The translations under genes and the position numbers were made by a program. Source: Methylocystis sp. (GTDB lineage Bacteria > Pseudomonadota > Alphaproteobacteria > Rhizobiales > Beijerinckiaceae). Taken from it: DNA of 32,756 nt. Shown one piece after another: positions 8,246 to 18,198 of this stretch. The notes under the pieces are model-generated. The model saw nothing but the letters and a program-made list of their open reading frames with translations. It was not told where the DNA came from and made no database searches. The stretch spans positions 1-32,756 of the forward strand of contig JALHNR010000008.1 in NCBI GenBank assembly GCA_022843525.1, written 5' to 3'. Each line of letters begins with the position of its first letter. Position 1 is the first letter of the stretch.

Positions 8246-8270
8246 CCGGAAAAGCGAATCCGCTTTCCGG
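8246..8270. repeat. Imperfect palindrome (REP-like) before gltD
   Basis: CCGGAAAAGCG (8246-8256) and CGCTTTCCGG (8261-8270) form a near-perfect stem with one bulged A and a four-base loop, between the GGDEF stop and the gltD start. Its composition resembles the short palindromes scattered between genes in Hyphomicrobiales. No T-run follows on either strand, so it is not an obvious terminator. It could stabilise or attenuate the mRNA between the two genes. A genome count would settle whether it is repeated. Confidence 0.5.
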
Positions 8271-8378
8271 CCCTAGCGCCATGATCCGCCGCAATCTTGG
8301 ATGTTTTCTAAACGCTTTCGAGGGGTCGCCGTCAAGCCGCGAAGCTTCGGCGTCAGGAGCTGACCGTCGCCAGCAGCG

Positions 8379-9584
8379 CTATTGAGTGCTTGGGCTCAGG
8401 CCGCGCACCGCCGGCGTGATGTGGCGAGACTGATCCTCCTTAACGAGGGTGTGCAGCAATTTCACCTGCCGCTGGGCCTTCGCCTCGTAAAGCGCTTCGT
8501 CGGCCACCGCGAGCAGCGCCTCGGCGTCCGCGCCATGTTCGGGCACCAGAGCTACGCCGACGCTGACTCCAATCGTCGTGCAAGCGCCGTCGCCGAGGTC
8601 GTAAGGCGCCGATATGGAATTCGTCAGCCGATGGCTCAGCTCCGCCGCCTGCTCGCTCGTCAAACTCCTGGCGAGCACTACGAATTCATCGCCGCCAATC
8701 CGCGCCGCCACGTCGGTCGCGCGCAAGGACTGGCGGAGGCGCTCCGCCACCGATTTGAGCAGCCTGTCGCCGGCGGCGTGTCCGTATGTATCATTGACCG
8801 CTTTGAAGTTGTCGAGATCAAGAAAAAGGACTGCCAAATCGCCGACGTGCGCCGGCGCGCTATTCAGGTTCGCGTCAACCGCGGCGGCGAGCCCGACGCG
8901 GTTCGACAGGCCGGTGAGCGCATCATGCTTGGCGCGATGGTCGTTCACGCGTTCGGCCTGCATCGTCGCAATTAGCATTTTGTTCAGGCTGTAGGCGGCG
9001 GCGATCATGGCGGCCAGGTAGAAGGGAATCTGAAGAAATACGAGATACAGCAACGGTTCGTCCGAGAGGGCGGCGCCCGGCAGGAAGGGGCCGAGGCTCG
9101 TCAGGATCATTGCGCCAGCGAGGCGCGGCGCGCCAAAATTGCGAAATCCGATGCCGCCGACCATGGCGGACCCAGAGAGGCACGCCAGCGTCGCGGACAC
9201 CCAGTCGCCACTCGCGAGGCTGATAAAGGCGCCGTAACCGACGCCGCTGCTCCAGAAAAGCTGAAGCAGGAGATAAACGTCGGTCGGCGTCTCGCGATGC
9301 GCGAGAGCCTCGCGACGCGAGACGCTCAGGACGGCCAGACGCACAGCTCCGAGCACGATTTCAAAGACGAACCAAGCGATGAAAGGGAACGTCTGTTCGC
9401 GCGCCGCAATCGCTCCCGACACCACAATCGTATTGATGACGCCGCCAAAGAAGACCGGCAGGGTTCCAAACAACCCGCCAATCAGCGCCACCTGGATGTC
9501 ACGAGTCGCCCCATGACCCGGGTCCGCGAGCCAGCGCATCGCGGGCCAACGCGGCAGACTGTAAACTCTAGAGTCCTCTCGCAT
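8379..9584 (-). CDS. Membrane-anchored diguanylate cyclase (GGDEF)
   Basis: Diguanylate cyclases make the second messenger c-di-GMP from two GTP. The 401-residue product has an N-terminal region of about 200 residues with several hydrophobic helices (for example VALIGGLFGTLPVFFGGVIN and IPFYLAAMIAAAYSLN), then a complete GGDEF domain: HDALTGLSNR, LFLDLDNFKAVNDTYGHAAGD, and the active-site loop RIGGDEFVVL. RATD lies five residues before GGDEF and is the inhibitory I-site (RxxD), so product inhibition is expected. There is no EAL domain. It sits between gltB (129 bases upstream) and gltD (200 bases downstream) on the same strand. The ribosome binding site at 9584 is weak, so the start is less certain than the domain call. 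Confidence 0.92.
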   Translation of the reverse strand: MREDSRVYSLPRWPAMRWLADPGHGATRDIQVALIGGLFGTLPVFFGGVINTIVVSGAIAAREQTFPFIAWFVFEIVLGAVRLAVLSVSRREALAHRETPTDVYLLLQLFWSSGVGYGAFISLASGDWVSATLACLSGSAMVGGIGFRNFGAPRLAGAMILTSLGPFLPGAALSDEPLLYLVFLQIPFYLAAMIAAAYSLNKMLIATMQAERVNDHRAKHDALTGLSNRVGLAAAVDANLNSAPAHVGDLAVLFLDLDNFKAVNDTYGHAAGDRLLKSVAERLRQSLRATDVAARIGGDEFVVLARSLTSEQAAELSHRLTNSISAPYDLGDGACTTIGVSVGVALVPEHGADAEALLAVADEALYEAKAQRQVKLLHTLVKEDQSRHITPAVRGLSPSTQ

Positions 9585-9713
9585 CAGGCTTCGCCGCCGC
9601 CTTAAGGAAAAACCGCCGAGTTTAAAGCACGTTAGCCCGACTCCCTCTCTTTAACAACGACTGCGACGAACGCAAAGCCTAAGCTTAAGCATTCCGCGCA
9701 TCAGCAGCCCGGT

Positions 9714-12700
9714 TCACTCGCCCGCCGCCTTCAGTTGCTGCGGCTGGTTCTTGCGTGCGTTGATTTCATTGAGCGCGCGCCGATACTCGACCGGCATCAC
9801 CTTCCGGAACTTGCCCACGTAATTTGGCCAATCCGCCAGAATGTCGCGCGCGCGCGTCGAGCCGGTGTAGCGCAAGTGGTTGGCGATCAGCTGACGCAGC
9901 CGCTCGGCGTCGAAACGCGTCATGTCGCTCATCACATCGACGCGGCCATGGCCTTCCAGATCGCCGGACTGGTGATAGGTCTCGGTCATGACAGTCTCCT
10001 CGTCACGCACCGGCTCGAGGTCGACCATGGCGAGATTGCAGCGCGTCGAGAACGCGTCGTCTTCGTCGAGGACATAGGCGATGCCGCCCGACATGCCGGC
10101 CGCGAAGTTGCGCCCCGTCTGTCCAAGAACCACCACGACGCCGCCTGTCATATATTCGCAGCCGTGATCGCCAACGCCCTCGACGACGGCGAGCGCGCCA
10201 GAATTTCTCACGGCGAAGCGTTCGCCGGCGACGCCCCGGAAATAGCATTCGCCCGCGATGGCGCCATAGAGAACGGTGTTGCCGACAATGATCGAATTTG
10301 AGGGATCAATCTGCCCGGCGTCGCGCGAGGGATAGATGATCAGCTTGCCGCCCGAGAGGCCCTTGCCCACATAATCGTTGGCTTCGCCTTCCAGACGCAG
10401 CGTCACGCCGCGCGCGACAAACGCCCCAAAGCTCTGGCCCGCCGTGCCCGTCGCGCGGATGTCGATCGTGTCCTCGGGCAGTCCCACATGGCCGTAGATG
10501 CGCGCGACCTCGCCCGAGAGCATCGCGCCCGTGGCGCGATCGACGTTGCGGATCGGCGTTTCGATGGAAACCTTCGCGCCGCGATCGAGCGCCGCGCGCG
10601 CTTCGGCGATGAGCTTGTTGTCGAGGACCTTATCCAGGCCGTGATCCTGCGTCTTGCTGTGACGGATCGCGCCGCCTTCTCCCTGCGGCTTGAAGAACAG
10701 CTTGGAGAAATCGAGACCACGCGCCTTCCAGTGCGCAATCGCCTTCTCCTTGTCGAGCATTTGCATCTGCCCGATCATTTCGTCGACGCTGCGATAACCC
10801 ATGGAGGCCATGAGTTCGCGCGCTTCTTCGGCGACGAAGAAGAAGAAGTTGATGACATGTTCCGGCAGGCCGACGAAGCGCTTGCGCAGAACGGGATCCT
10901 GAGTCGCGACGCCGACCGGGCACGTGTTGAGATGGCACTTGCGCATCATGATGCAGCCCGCCGCAATGAGCGGCGCCGTCGCGAAGCCAAACTCATCGGC
11001 CCCGAGCAGCGCGCCGATCACGACGTCGCGGCCGGTGCGCAAGCCGCCGTCGACCTGCACGGCGATGCGCGAGCGCAGATTGTTCAGCACGAGCGTCTGA
11101 TGCGTCTCGGCGAGCCCGATTTCCCAGGGCGAGCCCGCGTGCTTGATCGACGTCAGCGGCGAAGCGCCGGTGCCGCCCTCGAAACCGGAGATCGTCACAT
11201 GATCGGCGCGGCCCTTGGAGACGCCGGCGGCGACCGTGCCGACGCCGACTTCCGAAACGAGCTTCACCGACACGGCGGCGCGCGGATTGGCGTTCTTTAA
11301 GTCGAAGATAAGCTGCGCCAAATCCTCGATCGAATAAATGTCGTGATGCGGCGGCGGTGAGATCAGGCCGACGCCGGGCGTCGAATGGCGCACCTTGGCG
11401 ATGACTGCGTCGACCTTGTCGCCAGGCAGCTGGCCGCCTTCGCCGGGCTTTGCGCCCTGCGCCATCTTGATCTGGATCATGTCGGCGTTGACGAGATATT
11501 CCGTCGTGACGCCGAAGCGGCCGGACGCCACCTGCTTGATGGCGCTGCGCATCGAGTCGCCGTTCGGCAGCGGCTTGAATCGATCCGCCTCTTCGCCGCC
11601 CTCGCCGGTGTTGGATCTCCCGCCGATGCGATTCATGGCGATGGCGAGCGTCGTATGCGCTTCGCGCGAGATGGAGCCAAACGACATAGCGCCCGTCGAG
11701 AAGCGCTTGACGATCTCGTTCGCCGGCTCGACCTCGTCGAGTGGAACCGGCTTCCGACCGTCCTCCTCGGCGCCTTTGACGCGGAACAGCCCGCGCAGAT
11801 TGAGAAGCCTCTCGTCCTGCTCGTTCAGAAGCTTGGCGAAGGCGCGATATTTGTCTTGCGCATTGCCGCGCACCGCGTGCTGCAGCAGCGACACGGTTTG
11901 CGGCGTCCAGCTGTGCGCTTCGCCTCTGATGCGGTAGGCGTAATCGCCGCCGACGTCGAGCGCGTCCTTGTAAACGGGCGCGTCGCTGAAGGCGAGGCGA
12001 TGGCGCCGCACGGTCTCGCGCGCGATTTCTTCCAACCCGACGCCTTCGATGCGCGTCGTCGTGCCGGTGAAGAATTCGTCGATGAAGCTTTGCGCAAGAC
12101 CGACGGCGTCGAAGATCTGCGCGCCGCAATAGGACTGGTACGTGGAGATGCCCATCTTGGACATCACCTTGAGAATACCCTTGTCGACCGCCTTGATGAA
12201 GCGCTTGACGGCCGTCGGACCGTCCACGTCGGAGGGAAACTCCGCCGCGGAGGCGATGAGCGTTTCAAAGGCGAGATAGGGGTTGATCGCCTCGGCGCCG
12301 TAGCCCGCGAGGCAGCAGAAATGATGCACCTCGCGCGCCTCGCCGGTCTCGACGACGAGGCCGACGGAGGTGCGCAGCCCTCTGCGGATCAGATGATGAT
12401 GCACCGCCGCGGTCGCGAGCAGCGCCGGAATCGGGATACGGTCCGGCCCGACCATGCGGTCCGAGAGGATGATGATGTTGTAGCGGCCGCTGACCGCCTC
12501 CTCGGCGCGTTGACATAGCCGCTTGATCGCGGCGTGCATGCCTTCGGCGCCCTTTGAAGCGTCGTAAGTGACGTCGATCGTCTTGGTGTCGAAACTATCC
12601 TCGACCGTGCCAATCCAGCGGATCTTTTCGAGATCCTCGCTCGTCAGGATCGGCTGGCGCACTTCTAAACGCTTCTTATTCGCCGAGCCTTCGTGGTCGA

Positions 12701-14408
12701 GAATGTTGGGCCGCGGGCCGATGAAGGACACGAGGCTCATGACCAGTTCTTCGCGGATCGGATCGATCGGCGGATTGGTCACCTGAGCGAAGTTCTGCTT
12801 GAAATAGGTGTAGAGCAGCTTCTCCTTGTCGGAGAGCGGCGACACGGGCGTGTCCGTGCCCATCGAGCCAATCGCCTCCTGGCCTGTGACGGCCATCGGG
12901 AAAAGCAAAAGATCGAGGTCTTCCTGCGTGTAGCCGAAGGCCTGCTGACGGTCGAGCATCGACACGTCCCATCGCGCGGGACGGGTATCGACGGGCTTCA
13001 GATCCTCGAGCTGAATTTGCGTGCGCGCCAGCCACTCCTTGTAAGGATGAGAGTTTGACAGCGTCTTCTTGATCTCGTCGTCGGAAATGATGCGTCCCTG
13101 CTCCAGATCGACAAGCAGCATCTTGCCGGGCTGGAGACGCCACTTGGTCACGATCTTCTCTTCGGGAATCGGCAAAACGCCCATTTCCGAAGCCATCACG
13201 ACGAGGCCGTCGTCGGTGACGAGATAGCGCGCAGGCCGCAGCCCATTGCGGTCGAGCGTCGCGCCGATCTGCAGTCCGTCGGTGAAGGCCATGGCGGCGG
13301 GACCGTCCCAAGGCTCCATGAGCGCCGCGTGATGCTCGTAGAAAGCCTTGCGGTCGGCGTCCATCAGCGGATTGCCGGCCCACGCCTCCGGAATCAGCAT
13401 CATCACCGCATGCGCGAGCGAATAGCCGCCGCGCACAAGGAATTCGAGCGCATTGTCGAAGCAGGCGGTGTCGGATTGACCCTCATAGGAGATCGGCCAC
13501 AGCTTGCTGATCCCGTCGCCAAACAGTGGCGAGGAGACCGACGCCTGGCGCGCCGCCATCCAGTTCAGATTGCCGCGCAGCGTGTTGATTTCGCCGTTAT
13601 GCGCGACAAAGCGATAGGGATGCGCAAGCCGCCAGGAGGGGAAGGTATTCGTCGCGAAGCGCTGATGAACAAGCGCCAGCGCCGAAATAAAACGCTCGTC
13701 CTTGAGATCGAGGAAATATTCGCCGAGCTGCGAGACGAGCACCATGCCCTTGTAGACGATGGTGCGCGACGAAACCGAGACCGCGTAAAACTCCCGTCCG
13801 CCATTGCCGAGCCGGTAAATTTCGTTCGAGGCCGCTTTGCGCGCAAGATAGATGCGCCGCTCAAAGATGTCGGCGTCGGGGACGTTCGGCCCGCGCCCGA
13901 TGAAGATCTGCGCGTGATGCGGCTCGACGGCCTTCACCGCCTCGCCGAGATCGCTCGAGTCGACGGGAAGATCGCGCCAGCCGAGAACGACGAGCCCCTC
14001 TTCTTCGATCGACTTATCGATGATGCCGCGCGCAAGTGCGCGCGTTTCTGGATCGCGCGGCAGGAAAAACTGCCCGATGGCGTAATCGCCGGCGGCGGGA
14101 AGCTCCATGCCGAGCTTCGCGCACTCCGCTTTGAAGAACGCATGGGGGATCTGAAGCAGGATGCCGCAGCCGTCGCCGAGCTTGGGATCAGCGCCGACGG
14201 CGCCCCGGTGATCGAGATTGAGCAAGATCTGCAAGCCCATCTCGACGATGGCGTGCGACTTCTCGTTGCGCATGTTGGCGACGAAGCCCACCCCGCAGGA
14301 ATCGTGCTCCTTGGCGGGGTCATAAAGCCCTTGCGCCTGCGGAAGAGCGGGGTCGCGGCCGAGCGGCTGCGGTCCGGCTTCAGCGAAGTGCTCGGCGGCT
14401 TTCGTCAT
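9714..14408 (-). CDS. gltB: Glutamate synthase (NADPH) large subunit
   Basis: GltB hydrolyses glutamine and channels ammonia to 2-oxoglutarate to form glutamate on an FMN/3Fe-4S core; with GltD it is the GOGAT half of ammonium assimilation. The 1564-residue length is full. The N-terminal nucleophile Cys appears in [14 protein letters not shown] (about C38, exposed after removal of a propeptide). The FMN domain has [18 protein letters not shown] and [12 protein letters not shown]. The 3Fe-4S cysteines lie in [15 protein letters not shown]. The C-terminal GXGXG-type beta-helix contains [11 protein letters not shown] and [17 protein letters not shown] precedes the ATG at 14408. It is first of a same-strand series with a GGDEF gene, gltD and a small membrane protein. 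Confidence 0.97.
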   Translation of the reverse strand: MTKAAEHFAEAGPQPLGRDPALPQAQGLYDPAKEHDSCGVGFVANMRNEKSHAIVEMGLQILLNLDHRGAVGADPKLGDGCGILLQIPHAFFKAECAKLGMELPAAGDYAIGQFFLPRDPETRALARGIIDKSIEEEGLVVLGWRDLPVDSSDLGEAVKAVEPHHAQIFIGRGPNVPDADIFERRIYLARKAASNEIYRLGNGGREFYAVSVSSRTIVYKGMVLVSQLGEYFLDLKDERFISALALVHQRFATNTFPSWRLAHPYRFVAHNGEINTLRGNLNWMAARQASVSSPLFGDGISKLWPISYEGQSDTACFDNALEFLVRGGYSLAHAVMMLIPEAWAGNPLMDADRKAFYEHHAALMEPWDGPAAMAFTDGLQIGATLDRNGLRPARYLVTDDGLVVMASEMGVLPIPEEKIVTKWRLQPGKMLLVDLEQGRIISDDEIKKTLSNSHPYKEWLARTQIQLEDLKPVDTRPARWDVSMLDRQQAFGYTQEDLDLLLFPMAVTGQEAIGSMGTDTPVSPLSDKEKLLYTYFKQNFAQVTNPPIDPIREELVMSLVSFIGPRPNILDHEGSANKKRLEVRQPILTSEDLEKIRWIGTVEDSFDTKTIDVTYDASKGAEGMHAAIKRLCQRAEEAVSGRYNIIILSDRMVGPDRIPIPALLATAAVHHHLIRRGLRTSVGLVVETGEAREVHHFCCLAGYGAEAINPYLAFETLIASAAEFPSDVDGPTAVKRFIKAVDKGILKVMSKMGISTYQSYCGAQIFDAVGLAQSFIDEFFTGTTTRIEGVGLEEIARETVRRHRLAFSDAPVYKDALDVGGDYAYRIRGEAHSWTPQTVSLLQHAVRGNAQDKYRAFAKLLNEQDERLLNLRGLFRVKGAEEDGRKPVPLDEVEPANEIVKRFSTGAMSFGSISREAHTTLAIAMNRIGGRSNTGEGGEEADRFKPLPNGDSMRSAIKQVASGRFGVTTEYLVNADMIQIKMAQGAKPGEGGQLPGDKVDAVIAKVRHSTPGVGLISPPPHHDIYSIEDLAQLIFDLKNANPRAAVSVKLVSEVGVGTVAAGVSKGRADHVTISGFEGGTGASPLTSIKHAGSPWEIGLAETHQTLVLNNLRSRIAVQVDGGLRTGRDVVIGALLGADEFGFATAPLIAAGCIMMRKCHLNTCPVGVATQDPVLRKRFVGLPEHVINFFFFVAEEARELMASMGYRSVDEMIGQMQMLDKEKAIAHWKARGLDFSKLFFKPQGEGGAIRHSKTQDHGLDKVLDNKLIAEARAALDRGAKVSIETPIRNVDRATGAMLSGEVARIYGHVGLPEDTIDIRATGTAGQSFGAFVARGVTLRLEGEANDYVGKGLSGGKLIIYPSRDAGQIDPSNSIIVGNTVLYGAIAGECYFRGVAGERFAVRNSGALAVVEGVGDHGCEYMTGGVVVVLGQTGRNFAAGMSGGIAYVLDEDDAFSTRCNLAMVDLEPVRDEETVMTETYHQSGDLEGHGRVDVMSDMTRFDAERLRQLIANHLRYTGSTRARDILADWPNYVGKFRKVMPVEYRRALNEINARKNQPQQLKAAGE

Positions 14409-14853
14409 TTTGGCGTCTCCTCGACAGGACGGCGCGCCTTTTTCTGCGCCCCTCCCGCCCGCTCATCGAACCATAAAACTGTCGTAGGCGTGACCGAAAT
14501 CGTCACAGCCCGACTCTCGCATCCCCCGCACGCAGATCCGCAACGTGGATTGCGAACTCGCGTCCTCGTCTCGCGTTCGGACGCAAGGCAAGGGACGCAC
14601 CGCTTTGCGAGCCCTCTCATTTACGTTGGCCGCGGCGCGTGTCGAGCGGCGACCATGAAAATGAAACAGAGCTTCCAAAAGCGAGCGACGCCTTAAGGTC
14701 AGCAACGCTGACATATCTTCGGGCTGAATTACTGCCAGATTTACGCTGAAGTGACAAGCAATCGCTTGGGCTTTGAGCGCATGCCGGTCCAACGCTCGCC
14801 GCAATGTTGTCAGAGCATCCGCGCCGACGAGAGGGCTGGACAGGGAACAAACA
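14409..14853. other. Divergent intergenic region between gltB and the PepSY-like gene
   Basis: This 445-base stretch separates two divergent genes and must hold both promoters. The only structure I can point to is a 15-base inverted repeat, GTCAGC-AAC-GCTGAC at 14698-14712, which could be an operator. Open frames here (for example minus 14463-14867) have no ribosome binding site or family resemblance and run through the neighbouring start. I see no RNA gene. Confidence 0.5.
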
Positions 14854-16278
14854 ATGCGGTCATTCAAGGGGAAAGCGATTTTGCCGTTCGCGTTGGCGCT
14901 GGCGGCAAGCGCCGCCGTTCCGCAGCACGCCTGCGCGCAGTTTTTCTTTCGGCCGTTCGCCTATAGCTACCGCCAGCAAATTCCCCCAGAAGAGCCAGGT
15001 TTCGCCTCCCGTCGGGCGGTCGCCTCGATTCTGGGACGAGAGGGCTATCGACTCGTTGGGCCGCTCGGCCGTCGCGGCGAGCAGATCGTCGCCACCGGCG
15101 TCAGTCGCCGGGAGGGTGACATGCGCTTCATCATCGACCCCTATGAGGGCCGTATTTTGCGCGCGGTCAGACTTGGCCCTCCGCCGATGTATGATCGGGG
15201 ACCGCGCTATGGCGGCGATTACGGTCCCTCCGGCGGCGACGCTTATGGGACGCCCCCCTCGACGGGCGGCGCTCCATACCCGCCGCAGGGCGCCGGCGCT
15301 TCCGGGGCGGTTGGCCCGGCCGATCGTGGACGCCAACAGCCCGGCGGCGCAGCTTTGGCCGATAAGGCGCCGAACAGCCAGCGCGCTCGGGCGACTCAGA
15401 AAAGCGCGGCGTCGAAGAGTTCGCGCGCAGTCGCCCCAACGACGAAACCCATAGCGCCCTCCGAGGCGCCGATGGCGATCGCGCCTGCAGCCCTCCCCAC
15501 CCCGGCGCCGTCCGCGGCTACGTCGATCGAGCCCAAGACTGCGCCGTCCGCAGCCCGGTCGCAGGAGCCGCAACCCAATGCTCAGAGCGCCAGGACGCCA
15601 TCCGCGTCGGGCGCTGAGACGCCGCCCGCGTCGAGCCCTGAACAGAAGAGCTCCGATTTAACGGTTACGCCTTCGGCCGCGACGGCCAATACCAGCGGCG
15701 ACAAGCCAGCCAACTTGGCTCCGTCAGAGCCGAAGTCCGACGAAGCCAGCGTCCCTGCGCCGGCGCAAGCGGTCCCGGCGCCGCAGCCGACAGCGGAAAG
15801 CTCTGCTAAGCCAGCGCCGACCTCTGCTGAAAAGGCGCCGGACTCCGGCGCTGCTCCTTCGGCGCAGGCCGCCAAGGAAACGCCCGCCGGCAGGCCGGCG
15901 GATTCGGCGTCCGGCGAGACGAAAGCCGACCCCGCCAGCGCGCCGCAAGCGCAAGCGACGCAGCCGCCGCCGAAAGACCCTGAGAGCGCTCCGCCGGCGC
16001 CGGTCTCGGCTGACAATGCGCCGAGCGCCGCGCCTCCAGCGGAGCAAACGGCCCAAAATCCAGCCGCCCCGTCGGCCAGCGTGTCCACGCCTGCGAAGCG
16101 CGCAGCGGCCGTCCGCGCCGCCGGAGGCTCCTCGCGCCGGGCGATCGTCCCGCCATCAGGCGCGAGCGGCACGACTGTTGTGACCCCGACGGCCTCGGCG
16201 CCGCCAGCTTCCGCCCCGACGGGCTCAGCGACGGCGAAGACGCCCGACAGCGCCGCAAAGCCAAAAGCCGGCGGATAA
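14854..16278 (+). CDS. Exported PepSY-like protein with long Ala/Pro/Ser-rich tail
   Basis: A 474-residue protein. The ATG at 14854 (with AGGGAA upstream) gives a good signal peptide, MRSFKGKAILPFALALAASA ending near HACAQ. Residues about 50-115 (RRAVASILGREGYRLVGPLG, then DMRFIIDPYEGRILRAVRLG) resemble a PepSY-like fold: a helix for reading a substrate, then strands ending in D-P-Y-x-G-R. A Gly/Tyr/Pro-rich linker follows. From about residue 150 to the end the protein is almost only Ala, Pro, Ser, Thr, Lys, Glu and Gln, so it is probably disordered and may span the periplasm or wall. The function is unknown. Repeat-rich composition, not frame error, explains several long overlapping open frames here. 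Confidence 0.8.
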   Translation: MRSFKGKAILPFALALAASAAVPQHACAQFFFRPFAYSYRQQIPPEEPGFASRRAVASILGREGYRLVGPLGRRGEQIVATGVSRREGDMRFIIDPYEGRILRAVRLGPPPMYDRGPRYGGDYGPSGGDAYGTPPSTGGAPYPPQGAGASGAVGPADRGRQQPGGAALADKAPNSQRARATQKSAASKSSRAVAPTTKPIAPSEAPMAIAPAALPTPAPSAATSIEPKTAPSAARSQEPQPNAQSARTPSASGAETPPASSPEQKSSDLTVTPSAATANTSGDKPANLAPSEPKSDEASVPAPAQAVPAPQPTAESSAKPAPTSAEKAPDSGAAPSAQAAKETPAGRPADSASGETKADPASAPQAQATQPPPKDPESAPPAPVSADNAPSAAPPAEQTAQNPAAPSASVSTPAKRAAAVRAAGGSSRRAIVPPSGASGTTVVTPTASAPPASAPTGSATAKTPDSAAKPKAGG

Positions 16279-16282
16279 CAAA

Positions 16283-16319
16283 AGAGGCGCCCCGAAAGGG
16301 CGCCCCTGACCTTTCCTTT
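16283..16319 (+). terminator. Terminator between convergent PepSY-like and hsp20 genes
   Basis: AGAGGCGCCC (16283-16292) pairs with GGGCGCCCCT (16298-16307) over a CGAAA loop, with one mismatch. A pyrimidine-rich run ending CTTTCCTTTG follows on the plus strand and AAAA precedes it, so it can act for both convergent genes. It starts four bases after the upstream stop codon. Confidence 0.8.
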
Positions 16320-16332
16320 GAATTTTCCGCCG

Positions 16333-16797
16333 TTACGCAGCCTTTGATTCAACGATGGTCGCGGACGGCGTCGTCACGCCGATGTCAATGCGGCGTGGCT
16401 TCTGCGCCTCCGGAATCTCGCGCACGAGGTCGACGTGCAGCAAGCCGTTGACGAGGCTGGCGCCTGTGACGACCACATGGTCGGCAAGCTGGAACCGACG
16501 CTCAAAGGCCCGCGCGGCAATGCCCTGATGCAGGACCTCGCGGCCCTCCGCAGGCTGCGCCGGCTCTTTCGAGCCTTTGATGGCCAAGGTGTTTTCCTTG
16601 GTCTCGACGGACAGTTCCTCGCGCGAGAAGCCGGCGACCGCAAGCGTCACGCGATAGGCGTTCTCGCCGGTGCGCTCGATATTGTAAGGCGGGTAGCTTT
16701 GGGACGTCTCGAAGCCGCTGGCCTGATCGAGCAGGTTGAACAGACGGTCGAAGCCGACGGTCTGGCGGTACAGCGGAGAGAGATCGAACTGACGCAT
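16333..16797 (-). CDS. Small heat-shock protein (Hsp20/IbpA family)
   Basis: Hsp20 proteins are ATP-independent holdases that bind unfolding proteins in the cytoplasm. The 154-residue product begins MRQFDLSPLYRQTVGFDRLF, very like IbpA-type proteins. The alpha-crystallin domain spans about 37-130 (YNIERTGENAYRVTLAVAGF, then ASLVNGLLHVDL, the A-x-x-x-N-G-L-L signature). Hsp20 proteins end in a short tail, here VTTPSATIVESKAA. A strong GGAGG sits 7-12 bases before the ATG, embedded in a hairpin that looks like a ROSE thermometer, so translation is probably switched on by heat. It converges on the PepSY-like gene. Confidence 0.95.
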   Translation of the reverse strand: MRQFDLSPLYRQTVGFDRLFNLLDQASGFETSQSYPPYNIERTGENAYRVTLAVAGFSREELSVETKENTLAIKGSKEPAQPAEGREVLHQGIAARAFERRFQLADHVVVTGASLVNGLLHVDLVREIPEAQKPRRIDIGVTTPSATIVESKAA

Positions 16798-16850
16798 GAC
16801 ATATCCTCCAGTTGAGCGACATGCGGCGCGCTAGCGTTATCGCGCCGCGC
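16798..16850 (-). promoter_or_regulatory. ROSE-like RNA thermometer in hsp20 leader
   Basis: On the minus strand the leader reads UCGCU (16815-16819), CAACU, then GGAGGAU (the Shine-Dalgarno, 16803-16809), then the ATG at 16797. ROSE elements of alphaproteobacterial hsp20 genes carry the conserved U-Y-G-C-U facing the Shine-Dalgarno with a G-G mismatch, and UCGCU fits exactly. Just 5' is a strong hairpin with an 8-base perfect stem (16823-16830 with 16841-16848, loop 10), as in multi-hairpin ROSE leaders. The pairing is what I see; temperature control is inferred. Confidence 0.66.
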
Positions 16851-16888
16851 CTCTTAGCGCGTCCGTTACGGCCCGCGCTGGCAACGAT

Positions 16889-18049
16889 TTAAGAAGCGCT
16901 GCGGCGTCGTTCAAGAGGCGCCGGCGACGCGGATAACAGCGTCTCCGTCGGCAGCGGATGGCGCTCCGGCGCGCGGAAGGGAGATTCCAGAGCAAGCACG
17001 AGCTTGACCAGATCCGCCTGGCGGGTCGCGCCGGTCTTCTGGAAAATGCTTTTCAGATAACCTTTGACAGTTCCCTCGCTCAGACCAAGCGCGCGCGCGG
17101 TGGCCGGGACGCCGCCCACTTCAGCGATGGCGAGCAGCACCGAACTCTCGCGGGCGGTGAGGCCGAACACGCCCGCGGCGACTGCTCCACCCTCGCTGGA
17201 GTTGAGCGCGAGCCTGCGCAAAAACAGCGCCGACAGTCCCTTGGACAGCGGCAGCACATGCATCACGCAGCAGCGCGACTCTCCCCGCTTCACCATGATC
17301 GCGAAGGCTTCCGCATCGACCCCGCCGATCCGGGCGAGCGCACGTTCCAAAGCCTCCTTCGCGCGCGGATCGCGCAGAGCCAGCGTATCGCCGGAGATCG
17401 CCAGCGCATCGCCTTCGCCAAGCATCTCGTCGGCGCTGCGATTCCGATGGACGATGCGCATCCTGCTGTCGACGACAAGCACAGGCGACGTCAGCTCCTC
17501 GAACAATTCGACGAGAGCCGATGTGTCCGATGCCGGCTTGTGCCGCGCGATGGCCTTGGCGAGATGCGGCAGAAGCGCGTCAAGCCGCGCCTTCGCGTCG
17601 GCGTCGGCGAGACCTGCAGCCTGATCGCGAAAGGCGACGAATAGGCAAACGCCGGTCTCGGACCGGTGAATGACTCCGCCGATCATATCGGCGAGGCCGA
17701 AGGGCGCCATCCAGCGCTGGTAGGCGCCGCTTTGATGAAGCTCGTCCAGGGAGACGAAGTCTTCCGACGAGAACGCCCGACCGACGCCAATCTCGGCTAA
17801 GACTCGCGCCTTGACCGGATCGAGTTTGCGATGATTGCGCAGATATTCGACGATCCAGGCTTTCTCGGCGCGCGTCGAATGCTTGAGCTCCAACAGCGCC
17901 GAACAACGGTCTTCGAACAGCAGCGCTGCAAAGCGCACATTTAGCAAACGCGCGATCTCGTCGAGCGCATGGGGCCAGTGCTGGGCTTCGTCGGCTGCGG
18001 CTTTGATGGCCGCGATGACGCGCGCATCCGCATCGTTCGTCGAGGTCAT
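16889..18049 (-). CDS. LuxR-type helix-turn-helix transcriptional regulator
   Basis: A 386-residue cytoplasmic regulator. The C-terminal LuxR/FixJ-type helix-turn-helix is at about 295-354: FGLTARESSVLLAIAEVGGV, ARALGLSEGTVKGYLKSIFQ, KTGATRQADLVKLVLAL. A central PAS-like segment (LVELFEELTSPVLVVDSRMR to about 270) precedes it, and the N-terminal 180 residues are an unassigned sensory region. It lacks the receiver domain of response regulators and the N-acyl-homoserine-lactone-binding signature. GGGTGAAGA precedes the ATG. It is divergent from the copper receptor cluster across about 170-270 bases, so regulation of that cluster or of itself is possible but only positional. The ligand is unknown. 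Confidence 0.88.
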   Translation of the reverse strand: MTSTNDADARVIAAIKAAADEAQHWPHALDEIARLLNVRFAALLFEDRCSALLELKHSTRAEKAWIVEYLRNHRKLDPVKARVLAEIGVGRAFSSEDFVSLDELHQSGAYQRWMAPFGLADMIGGVIHRSETGVCLFVAFRDQAAGLADADAKARLDALLPHLAKAIARHKPASDTSALVELFEELTSPVLVVDSRMRIVHRNRSADEMLGEGDALAISGDTLALRDPRAKEALERALARIGGVDAEAFAIMVKRGESRCCVMHVLPLSKGLSALFLRRLALNSSEGGAVAAGVFGLTARESSVLLAIAEVGGVPATARALGLSEGTVKGYLKSIFQKTGATRQADLVKLVLALESPFRAPERHPLPTETLLSASPAPLERRRSAS

Positions 18050-18198
18050 GTCTTCACCCGGTGCGACCTCTCGCCACGCCTTCGCAAGGCCGGTCGTCGC
18101 GATGGCGCTTCCCGCCAGCGAAACGTCACACTGCCCTGGAGCCCTAGAAGAATCGGTAGAAACACTAGGGCGCCAACCGCTCGCACCTTAGCTTCTGT

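Noticed and set aside
11385-12518. Long plus-strand frame opposite gltB
   Set aside because: A shadow of gltB caused by high third-position GC; the antisense product shows no family features.
14463-14867. 134-codon open frame on the minus strand upstream of gltB
   Set aside because: It has no ribosome binding site, no recognisable family, a composition like random GC-rich frames, and it overlaps the divergent PepSY-like start.
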